5,242 bases of DNA from the NCBI GenBank assembly GCA_003157445.1, contig PMJN01000380.1, forward strand, positions 1 to 5,242, written 5' to 3'. The position numbers and the translations under genes are program-made. Every line of letters begins with the position of its first letter. Positions within the stretch are counted from its first letter, which is position 1. Shown in pieces: positions 1-5,155 of this stretch. The stretch is from Micrococcales bacterium (GTDB taxonomy: Bacteria; Actinomycetota; Actinomycetes; Actinomycetales; Dermatophilaceae). The notes beneath the pieces were generated by a model. That model worked only from the letters and a program-made list of their open reading frames with translations, was not told the DNA's origin and did not search any database.

Positions 1-579
1 CAGCGCCTTTCCGGCCACGGCGTGTCCTGGTGCGCCACCTGCGACGGGTTCTTCTTCCGCGACCAGGACATCGTGGTCGTCGGCGGCGGAGACTCCGCCG
101 TGGAGGAAGCCACCTTCTTGACCAAGTTCGCCGCCTCCGTCACCATCGCGGTCCGCCGCGACGAGCTACGCGCTTCCAAGATCATGGCCGCCCGCGCGAT
201 GGCCGACCCCAAGATCCGATTCGCCTGGAACAGCTCTGTGGAGGCGATCCACGGCCAGGACAAGGTCACCGCGGTGACCCTGCGCGACACCGTCACCGGC
301 GCGACCCGCCTGCTGCCGGTGACCGGGGTCTTCGTGGCCATCGGTCACGACCCCCGCAACGAGCTGATCAAGGGCGTCATCGACCTGGACGAGAACGGTT
401 ATGTCACAGTCCAGCCCGCCAGCACGGCGACCAACATCGCCGGGGTCTTCGCCGCCGGAGACCTCGTCGACCACACCTACCGTCAGGCGATCACCGCCGC
501 GGGATCCGGCTGCGCCGCAGCCCTCGACGCCGAGCACCATCTGCGCGACCAGGGCACCGCACGGGCAGCAGAGTGTTAA
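1..579 (+). CDS. trxB: Thioredoxin reductase (NADPH), C-terminal part, cut by window edge
   Basis: This is a flavoenzyme that passes electrons from NADPH to thioredoxin in the cytoplasm. The reading frame is open from base 1, so the gene starts outside the window. 192 codons are present, against roughly 310-335 for the family, so about the first third (N-terminal FAD domain) is missing. Seen in the translated part: the redox-active CATC motif (residues 11-14 of the fragment), followed by DGFFF; the NADPH-binding loop [10 protein letters not shown] (28-37); the RRDELRASK stretch that recognises the NADPH phosphate; and the C-terminal FAD motif [14 protein letters not shown] followed by a small-residue helix. 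No key residue is missing in the visible part. A GTG at 22 could be taken as a start, but the coding motif runs through it ([11 protein letters not shown]), so it is internal. The gene lies 33 nt before arsM, and such linkage fits supply of reduced thioredoxin to arsenate reductase and to ArsM, which both need thiol reductant. That role is inferred. Confidence 0.93.
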   Translation, partial: QRLSGHGVSWCATCDGFFFRDQDIVVVGGGDSAVEEATFLTKFAASVTIAVRRDELRASKIMAARAMADPKIRFAWNSSVEAIHGQDKVTAVTLRDTVTGATRLLPVTGVFVAIGHDPRNELIKGVIDLDENGYVTVQPASTATNIAGVFAAGDLVDHTYRQAITAAGSGCAAALDAEHHLRDQGTARAAEC

Positions 580-612
580 TCACCGTTCGTTGGACCGAGG
601 AGGAGACAAGTC

Positions 613-1947
613 ATGAGCGCACCTGAGGAGATCCGAGAGATCGTTCGCCGGCGGTATGCCGGTGCCGCTACCCGATCCGCGGCCGGAGACCACGAAGGAG
701 CCATCGTGGTCGAGACCTCGTGTTGTGGTGCGGCGCCCACGGCCACGACCGATCTGCCCGCCCCTGCGGCGGAGACTTCGTGTTGCGGTCCGGCAGCGGT
801 CGCGCTGACCGACAAAGCGGGCCGGATCGTGTTCGGCGGCGAGCTCTACGGTGCCGAGGCCCAGGGTGCTCCCGACGATGCCATCGCGGCCTCGCTCGGC
901 TGCGGCGTGCCGACCGCGGTCGCCGACCTGCACCCCGGTGAGGTAGTCCTCGACCTGGGTTCTGGTGCCGGCGCCGACGTCCTGATCTCGGCCCGCCGGG
1001 TTTCACCAGGAGGGCGCGCGATCGGTCTGGACATGACCGACGAGATGCTCGAGCTCGCCCGACGCAACGCAGGCGCGGCCGAGGTGGACAACGTGGAGTT
1101 CCTCAAGGGTTACCTGGAGGACATCCCGCTGCCCGACGCCAGCGTCGACGTGGTGATCTCCAACTGCGTCATCAACCTCGCCGCCGACAAGGACCTCGTG
1201 CTCGCAGAGGCTGCCAGGGTGTTGCGCCCCGGAGGACGACTCGCGTTCTCTGATGTCATCGCGGACGAGGACATGGACGAGGCCACGAAGGCTGACATGA
1301 GTGAGTGGACCGGGTGCATCGCGGGCGCCCTCACAGGCGCCGAGTTCACCCAGGCGCTCAGCACCGCGGGGTTCACGAATATCGAGATCCGCCCAACTCA
1401 CCGGGTGCACACCCACGCTCAGGCCGCGATCATCCGCGCCTCCACTGAACCGGTCGTAACTGACCAGCTCGAAACGAAAGGAACATCCATGACCATTGTC
1501 GAGGTATTTGAGCCGGCCCTGTGTTGCGCGACGGGAGTCTGCGGCGAGGACGTCGACCAGGGCCTGGTCACGTTCTCTGCCGACATGGACTTCGTTCGTA
1601 GTCAGGGCGGCAACGTGCGCCGATACAACCTGGCCAGTGAACCGCTTGCCTTCGCCGAGAATGAGGCAGTCAAGGGGTTCCTTCAGGTCGTCGGGTCCAA
1701 GGGACTGCCGCTGGTCCTGGTCGACGGCGTCACCGCCATGACAGGCCGTTACCCCGACCGAGCCCAGCTGGCCGAGTGGGCAGGCGTGACCGCGGCCGTC
1801 ACCGCAGGGGCACTCCCAACACCGGCAGGAGCAACGATGCTTGGCCTGACCGCGGCGGCACCCGCCGCCGGCGCCTGCTGTTCCAGCTCCGAAGCAGACA
1901 GCTGTTGCTCCAGCTCCACCAGCTCCGAGACCGCCGGTTGTTGCTGA
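613..1947 (+). CDS. arsM: ArsM arsenite methyltransferase fused to ArsD arsenite metallochaperone
   Basis: Residues 1-292 are a complete ArsM, which methylates As(III) with S-adenosylmethionine in the cytoplasm. Seen: vicinal cysteines C37-C38 and C57-C58 in a repeated ETSCCG; LGCG with C97; SAM-binding motif [11 protein letters not shown] (112-122); acidic GLDMTDEML (138-146); SNCVINL with C185; TGC with C235. C185 and C235 match the two As(III)-binding cysteines of known ArsM proteins. Residues 293-444 are a complete Ars[19 protein letters not shown] carries the As(III) triad C304, C305, C310, then GLPLVLVDG and GRYP, and a Ser-rich tail with Cys pairs at 422-423, 431-432 and 443-444. Start ATG 613 follows GAGGAGGAG (597-605) with a 7-nt spacer, and the N-terminus matches the ArsM family. 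No stop separates the domains. A fused product would place methylation and chaperone transfer on one chain; this is inferred. A single-base indel near 1450 would restore two separate genes, so an assembly error is the main alternative. Confidence 0.9.
   Translation: MSAPEEIREIVRRRYAGAATRSAAGDHEGAIVVETSCCGAAPTATTDLPAPAAETSCCGPAAVALTDKAGRIVFGGELYGAEAQGAPDDAIAASLGCGVPTAVADLHPGEVVLDLGSGAGADVLISARRVSPGGRAIGLDMTDEMLELARRNAGAAEVDNVEFLKGYLEDIPLPDASVDVVISNCVINLAADKDLVLAEAARVLRPGGRLAFSDVIADEDMDEATKADMSEWTGCIAGALTGAEFTQALSTAGFTNIEIRPTHRVHTHAQAAIIRASTEPVVTDQLETKGTSMTIVEVFEPALCCATGVCGEDVDQGLVTFSADMDFVRSQGGNVRRYNLASEPLAFAENEAVKGFLQVVGSKGLPLVLVDGVTAMTGRYPDRAQLAEWAGVTAAVTAGALPTPAGATMLGLTAAAPAAGACCSSSEADSCCSSSTSSETAGCC
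712..794 (+). repeat. Duplicated Cys-Cys module near the ArsM N-terminus
   Basis: Two copies of a 23-bp unit, 712-734 and 772-794, lie 60 bp apart and match at 20 of 23 positions by eye. Each encodes ETSCCG (residues 34-39 and 54-59). The bases between them differ, so if they arose by a 60-bp tandem duplication the rest of the unit has diverged. The result is two vicinal thiol pairs ahead of the methyltransferase core. Confidence 0.7.
1477..1491 (+). promoter_or_regulatory. Internal Shine-Dalgarno and ATG for free ArsD
   Basis: AAAGGA (1477-1482), a 6-nt spacer and ATG (1489-1491) sit inside the arsM-arsD reading frame, exactly where an independent arsD would begin. Stops in the two other frames lie just before it: TAA at 1457-1459 and TGA at 1461-1463. 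This looks like a former gene boundary, and the site may still initiate translation. Confidence 0.55.
1489..1947 (+). CDS. arsD: Possible free ArsD made from an internal in-frame start
   Basis: ArsD carries As(III) to the ArsA ATPase and raises ArsA's affinity for it. Starting at ATG 1489 gives 152 residues in the same frame as the ArsM-ArsD fusion. With that start, the As(III) cysteines fall at 12, 13 and 18, the same numbers as in the classical plasmid R773 ArsD (known family fact), which argues that 1489 is the ancestral start. AAAGGA at 1477-1482 lies 6 nt before the ATG and is a good Shine-Dalgarno match. The protein is longer than classical ArsD (about 120 residues) because of an Ala/Pro-rich stretch and a Ser-rich tail with three Cys-Cys pairs. 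It lies directly before arsA, the usual arsDA order. Whether this product is made as well as the fusion cannot be seen from sequence; the domain identity is secure and the separate start is probable but unproven. Confidence 0.55.
   Translation: MTIVEVFEPALCCATGVCGEDVDQGLVTFSADMDFVRSQGGNVRRYNLASEPLAFAENEAVKGFLQVVGSKGLPLVLVDGVTAMTGRYPDRAQLAEWAGVTAAVTAGALPTPAGATMLGLTAAAPAAGACCSSSEADSCCSSSTSSETAGCC
1876..1944 (+). repeat. Repeated Ser/Cys-Cys tail of the ArsD domain
   Basis: Codons for Cys-Cys occur at 1876-1881, 1903-1908 and 1939-1944, each pair in a serine-rich setting. The first two units share a very similar sequence (a Cys-Cys pair followed by TCCAGCTCC) at a 27-bp period; a third TCCAGCTCC-like run lacks an adjacent Cys pair. 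The last pair is the final two residues before the TGA stop. Classical ArsD has two C-terminal Cys pairs, so this tail is extended. Confidence 0.65.
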
Positions 1948-1960
1948 GAACGGCGGCGAC

Positions 1961-3736
1961 ATGAAGTTCCTGGACAACGCACCCCGGTTCCTCTTCTTCA
2001 CCGGCAAGGGAGGGGTGGGCAAGACCTCTATTGCGTGTGCCGCCGCGCTCACGCTGGCCAGGGCCGGGAAGAAGATCCTGCTGGTCAGTACCGACCCCGC
2101 CTCGAACGTCGGGCAGGTATTCGGGCTGAGCATCGGCAACACCATCACCGAGGTCCCTACCGTTCAGGGACTCTCAGCCCTTGAGATCGACCCCGAACAG
2201 GCAGCCGAGGCCTACCGGGAACGCATCATCGGCCCGGTCCGCGCCCTGCTACCCGCCAAGGACGTGCGCTCGATCGAAGAGCAGCTGTCGGGGTCGTGCA
2301 CCACCGAGATCGCGTCGTTCAACGAGTTCACCGCCCTGCTCACCGACGCCGGCGGCACCGCGGGGCGCTTCGATCACGTCTTGTTCGACACGGCGCCGAC
2401 CGGGCACACGATCCGGCTATTGCAGCTGCCTGGATCCTGGACCGATTTCCTCAACGAGGGCAAGGGAGATGCTTCCTGTCTCGGACCCCTTGCCGGGCTG
2501 GAGAAGCAACGCGCCGTCTATGCCGGCGCGGTCGGGGCCCTGGCCGACAGCAGTCGCACCCGGCTGGTCCTGGTCACCCGAGCCCAGGAGTCCTCCCTTG
2601 CCGAGATCATGCGAACCCATCGTGAGCTCGCCGCGATCGGCCTGACCCGCCAGCACCTGATCATCAACGCGGTTCTGCCTGCCCCGCTCGATGACACCGA
2701 CCCGCTCGCGACCGCGATCCGCCTTCGGGAGCAGGCCGCGATAGCGTCCCTACCCGCCGACCTAAGGAATCTGCCGCTCGATCAGGTCGAGCTCAAGGCC
2801 ACCAACATGGTCGGCGTCGACGCACTGGGGGCCCTGTTCACCACCAACGAGCCCACGCTGACGACAGCGATGGCAGTACCACTGCAGAGCTTCACCGAGG
2901 CCCCACTGTCCGACCTGATCGACGAGCTCGCGACCCAGGACCACGGCTTGATCATGTGCATGGGCAAGGGTGGCGTCGGCAAGAGCACCATCGCCGCGTC
3001 GATCGCAGTCGCTCTCGTCGGCCGGGGCCACCAGGTGCACCTGACCACGACCGACCCCGCCGGGCACCTGAGCGAAACCCTGGGCGGCATCTTGGAGAAC
3101 CTGCAGGTCTCCAGCATCGACCCAGCCGAGGCAACGCGCAGCTACCGAGACCATGTCATGGCCACCAAGGGCGCAATGCTCGACGAGCAGGGCCGTGCCA
3201 TGCTCAGCGAAGACCTACTCTCGCCGTGTACCGAGGAGGTCGCCGTCTTCCAGGCTTTCTCCCGGGTCATCAGCGAATCCCGCCGAACGTTCGTCGTCGT
3301 CGACACCGCACCCACAGGTCACACCCTGCTGCTGCTCGACGCCACCGGCTCCTACCACCGCGATGTGGCCCGCAACATGGGCGAGAACATGCACTTCACC
3401 ACCCCGCTGATGCGTTTGCAGGATTCTCAGGACACCAAGGTCATCCTGGTCACCCTCGCCGAGACCACACCGGTCCTGGAAGCGGCCGAACTGCAAGCCG
3501 ATCTCGAGCGCGCACAAATCCACCCCTGGGCATGGGTGGTCAACAACTCCCTCGCCGCAGCAGCACCCACCTCAAACCTTCTCCGACTCCGCGCGAGCGA
3601 AGAACTTCCCCAGATCAACAGCGTGAAGAATGAGCACTCCACCCGGCTGGCGCTAGTGCCCATGCTCCCCACCGAACCCGTCGGCATCCCGGCATTGGAA
3701 GCGGTCATCAGAACCCGAGTCGCCCTGACCCGATAA
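1961..3736 (+). CDS. arsA: ArsA arsenite-stimulated ATPase (arsenical pump-driving ATPase)
   Basis: ArsA is the cytoplasmic ATPase that takes As(III) from ArsD and energises export through an ArsB or Acr3 membrane pump. At 591 residues it is a full-length two-halved form (the R773 protein has 583). N-half: P-loop GKGGVGKTS (15-23), STDPAS with D45, and signature DTAPTGHT (143-150). C-half: P-loop GKGGVGKST (335-343), TTDPAGH with D365, and a second DTAPTGHT (448-455). The three As(III)-coordinating cysteines are all present: C113 (GSCTTE), C173 (DASCLG) and C423 (SPCTEE). H149 and H454 are also conserved, each one residue off R773 numbering. Start ATG 1961 lies 13 nt after the arsM-arsD stop with only a weak purine stretch before it, so translational coupling to the upstream gene is likely. 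Nothing is missing or truncated. No pump gene follows; it is expected upstream of the window. Confidence 0.96.
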   Translation: MKFLDNAPRFLFFTGKGGVGKTSIACAAALTLARAGKKILLVSTDPASNVGQVFGLSIGNTITEVPTVQGLSALEIDPEQAAEAYRERIIGPVRALLPAKDVRSIEEQLSGSCTTEIASFNEFTALLTDAGGTAGRFDHVLFDTAPTGHTIRLLQLPGSWTDFLNEGKGDASCLGPLAGLEKQRAVYAGAVGALADSSRTRLVLVTRAQESSLAEIMRTHRELAAIGLTRQHLIINAVLPAPLDDTDPLATAIRLREQAAIASLPADLRNLPLDQVELKATNMVGVDALGALFTTNEPTLTTAMAVPLQSFTEAPLSDLIDELATQDHGLIMCMGKGGVGKSTIAASIAVALVGRGHQVHLTTTDPAGHLSETLGGILENLQVSSIDPAEATRSYRDHVMATKGAMLDEQGRAMLSEDLLSPCTEEVAVFQAFSRVISESRRTFVVVDTAPTGHTLLLLDATGSYHRDVARNMGENMHFTTPLMRLQDSQDTKVILVTLAETTPVLEAAELQADLERAQIHPWAWVVNNSLAAAAPTSNLLRLRASEELPQINSVKNEHSTRLALVPMLPTEPVGIPALEAVIRTRVALTR

Positions 3737-3765
3737 CGCACTGAAGGTGACCCAGGACGACGATC

Positions 3766-3792
3766 GGCCCGCCGGGGCCAGCGAAAGGCGGG
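3766..3792. terminator. Candidate hairpin between convergent genes
   Basis: In the 77-nt gap between arsA and the convergent transporter gene, GGCCC (3766-3770) can pair with GGGCC (3775-3779) around a 4-nt loop. Alternatively, CCCGCC (3768-3773) can pair with GGCGGG (3787-3792) around 13 nt. The two folds compete. No T-run follows on either strand, so intrinsic termination is uncertain; GC-rich hairpins without U-tracts are common at actinobacterial gene ends. Confidence 0.35.
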
Positions 3793-3813
3793 TTCGGGGG
3801 GCATCCCACATGC

Positions 3814-4437
3814 CTAGCAGCAGTCCTCTCCGTGCCAGGCTTCTATGCCCTCATAGACGGCCCAACCGGCCAAGAGCAGTCCGATGACCGGGTCAAGCCA
3901 GCTCCACCCAAACGCTGCCGTCGCGCCCAGCCCGAGCAGGACGGCCCCGGCTTGGGCGGCGCACAGGTAGTTCTGCATCCCTTCTCCGACAGTGGCACCA
4001 GAGTCCAGCCGCTCGCCCAGCCGCTGCTTGGCCCGCCCCAGCAGCGGCATCACGACCAGGCTGGCGGCGGTGACAGCCACCCCGAGAACACTCGACGTCA
4101 TCTCATGTGCGCCGCCAAGGTCGCGGATGGACTCCACCCCGATGTAGGGAGTCAACAGGAAGAAGGAGACTGCGACGGCTCGTTGTGCGCGCCGCTCTGA
4201 AGTCTCAGACACCGCTCGGGAACCGGTGAATCGCCAGATCACGATGATCGAGGCCAGGCCCTCTATGACGGAGCCGAGCGCCCACCCGATCAGGGAGATC
4301 GAGTTAGCAGCGATGCCGGCAATCAGGCCAAGGACACCTTCACCGGTCATCCAGGCCAGGGACGACCAGGCCAGGGCCTTGGCTTGCCAGGCCGCCCGCA
4401 ACCACCTCGCATCACGCTCGGTTTGGGTCGGGGGCAT
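3814..4437 (-). CDS. Small CDF-like cation transporter, six predicted membrane helices
   Basis: This is a 207-residue inner-membrane protein resembling the compact cation-transporter group related to cation diffusion facilitators; the substrate is unknown. By hydrophobicity, helices lie near residues 21-44, 46-70, 87-104, 115-134, 157-178 and 180-201. Family-like segments are NSISLIG, SVIEGLAS, SFFLLTPYIGVE, SLVVMPLLGRAKQRLG, WLDPVIGL and EGIEAWHGEDCC; the terminal Cys-Cys is at 206-207. Aligned by eye to the E. coli zinc exporter YiiP, the two helix-2 metal-site aspartates correspond to G55 and E59, and the helix-5 site to E152 and N156, so the classical zinc site is altered. There is no large cytoplasmic C-terminal domain, typical of this short group. 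ATG 4437 is chosen because family-like sequence begins soon after it; the frame is open far upstream but overlaps another gene, and the Shine-Dalgarno is weak. It starts 34 nt after the 93-residue gene, so the two are probably co-transcribed and coupled. Confidence 0.85.
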   Translation of the reverse strand: MPPTQTERDARWLRAAWQAKALAWSSLAWMTGEGVLGLIAGIAANSISLIGWALGSVIEGLASIIVIWRFTGSRAVSETSERRAQRAVAVSFFLLTPYIGVESIRDLGGAHEMTSSVLGVAVTAASLVVMPLLGRAKQRLGERLDSGATVGEGMQNYLCAAQAGAVLLGLGATAAFGWSWLDPVIGLLLAGWAVYEGIEAWHGEDCC

Positions 4438-4471
4438 CAACAGCGCCAGTTCTGCGACGATGCGGGCACGC

Positions 4472-4753
4472 CTACGACTGATTGTCAGAGGCGGATTCCA
4501 GGGTGTAGTCCATGCAGGCACGCAGCGCATCAGGGTCCAGGTGCTCACCGCGGTGTGGTGTGAGGTGAACTGTGAGCTCGCCGTCGCAGCCTCCCACTTC
4601 AATGCTCGCGAGCCGGTTGTACTGATCGGTCGGGCAGCTGCACCGTCCCTCCTGGCACTCCTGGAGCGAGGCGAGCACCTGCGGGGCGCGGTCTCCGGCG
4701 TCCTGGACGTGGATCTCAACGGCCTCGCCGTCTTGGGTGATGTTGCAGCGCAT
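4472..4753 (-). CDS. Small cysteine-containing protein of unknown function
   Basis: This 93-residue soluble protein has no recognised function. Features seen: N-terminus MRCNITQDGEAVEIHV, a helix-like stretch, then ECQEGRCSCPTDQY (residues 32-45) with C33, C38 and C40, a strand-like IEVGGCDGELTVHL with C56, and a final helix with C80; C3 is near the start. Six cysteines in 93 residues, four in a compact region, plus several His and acidic residues are compatible with metal binding, but that is inference. The start at 4753 is chosen because GGGAGG lies 5 nt upstream; an ATG at 4786 in the same frame would add 11 residues that do not look conserved and lacks a comparable site. The stop lies 34 nt before the CDF-like transporter on the same strand, suggesting a two-gene unit. 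The + strand frame across the same bases (4226-4777) lacks family features and is taken as a shadow. Confidence 0.78.
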   Translation of the reverse strand: MRCNITQDGEAVEIHVQDAGDRAPQVLASLQECQEGRCSCPTDQYNRLASIEVGGCDGELTVHLTPHRGEHLDPDALRACMDYTLESASDNQS

Positions 4754-4758
4754 CTCTG

Positions 4759-4764
4759 CCTCCC
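4759..4764 (-). promoter_or_regulatory. Shine-Dalgarno that fixes the start of the 93-residue gene
   Basis: Read on the - strand, GGGAGG is followed by a 5-nt spacer (CAGAG) and ATG at 4753. This is the strongest ribosome binding site on the - strand in the window and decides against the upstream ATG at 4786. Confidence 0.7.
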
Positions 4765-4806
4765 GGGTTCGTCCTGATTCTTCCACGAACTTCCTTGGGC
4801 GACGGG

Positions 4807-4869
4807 GTGGACGACAACGTCCATACGGTCCACCTGAGCATGTGCCACTCGGCGTGTCTTTGGCGCCAA
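4807..4869. promoter_or_regulatory. Inverted repeats upstream of the - strand unit, possible operator
   Basis: GTGGAC (4807-4812) and GTCCAC (4828-4833) form an inverted repeat, and TGGAC (4808-4812) with GTCCA (4819-4823) is a tighter alternative around a 6-nt centre. Further upstream TTGGCGCCAA (4860-4869) is a perfect 10-bp palindrome. They lie about 55-115 bp before the start codon at 4753, a suitable distance for regulator sites. No clear -35/-10 pair could be fixed, and no regulator gene is in the window. Confidence 0.25.
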
Positions 4870-4915
4870 CCTAAGGCAAACACCTCGTCGACACCGCGTT
4901 GAGCCGAGCACTTGG

Positions 4916-4935
4916 GAGTCCGCAAAGAGTCCGCA
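4916..4935. repeat. Direct repeat GAGTCCGCA x2, 11-bp period
   Basis: Two exact copies of GAGTCCGCA, 4916-4924 and 4927-4935, are separated by AA. The period is about one helical turn, so both copies would face the same side of the DNA. They lie about 90 bp from the tRNA-like segment. Integrase arm-type sites or a regulator binding site are possible, and chance cannot be excluded. Confidence 0.45.
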
Positions 4936-5025
4936 CGAGCGCGAGAACCACCCCCACATCGCGCAAAGCGCTGAGAGGTGATTACGCACGAAATCAACAG
5001 GATTCGCGCCAACACGCAAACCCAG

Positions 5026-5071
5026 ATGGCCCCCTAATCCATGAGTCTCGGTTCGAGCCCGACTGGCCCCA
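5026..5071 (+). other. tRNA 3'-half-like segment, possible attachment-site remnant
   Basis: The segment can be laid onto a tRNA from the anticodon arm to the discriminator base. Anticodon stem 5026-5030 pairs with 5038-5042 (A-T, T-A, G-C, G-C, then a C/T mismatch) around the 7-nt loop CCCCTAA (5031-5037), which would read anticodon CCT (Arg). A 4-nt variable region follows. The T arm has stem CTCGG (5047-5051), loop TTCGAGC (5052-5058) and CCGAC (5059-5063), with 4 of 5 pairs. TGGCCCC (5064-5070) would be the acceptor 3' strand and A5071 the discriminator. The base before the anticodon is C rather than the near-universal T33, and no D arm or 5' acceptor strand lies upstream, so it is not a working tRNA. 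A displaced tRNA 3' end is what integration into a tRNA gene leaves at the far side of an element. Confidence 0.4.
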
Positions 5072-5133
5072 TCAACACCACGATGGCTTAGATGCACTCA
5101 CCCCGTGGCTCGTACCCACTGGGCCACCATCAG

Positions 5134-5155
5134 TACCGCAACGAATTACCGCAAC
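5134..5155. repeat. Direct repeat TACCGCAAC x2, 13-bp period
   Basis: Two exact copies of TACCGCAAC, 5134-5142 and 5147-5155, are separated by 4 bases. They lie to the right of the tRNA-like segment in sequence without a gene. Only two copies are present, so an iteron array is not supported; the function is unknown. Confidence 0.4.

Noticed and set aside
1003..2148. Long - strand open frame of 381 codons opposite arsM-arsD and arsA
   Set aside because: It is the complement of two strongly supported genes in high-GC DNA; its translation is Gly/Arg/Val-rich with no recognisable domain.
2956..3633. + strand open frame of 225 codons inside arsA
   Set aside because: An Arg/Pro/His-rich translation, typical of a shifted frame within a high-GC gene; the arsA frame carries all the ATPase motifs.
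4226..4777. + strand open frame of 183 codons
   Set aside because: It overlaps both - strand genes. The opposite strand gives a clear membrane protein and a Shine-Dalgarno-led small protein, while this frame shows no domain.
4961..4971. Small hairpin GCGC-AAA-GCGC
   Set aside because: Four base pairs with a 3-nt loop and no T-run; too small to call a terminator and likely to occur by chance at this GC content.
5026..5071. An intact, functional tRNA gene
   Set aside because: There is no D arm or 5' acceptor strand upstream, the base before the anticodon is C instead of T, and both stems carry a mismatch.
4438..5097. The transporter frame stays open up to an ATG at 5097, giving a 427-residue protein
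   Set aside because: The first 220 residues have no domain or helix pattern, overlap the better supported 93-residue gene in another frame, and run through the tRNA-like segment. The protein-like part starts at ATG 4437.
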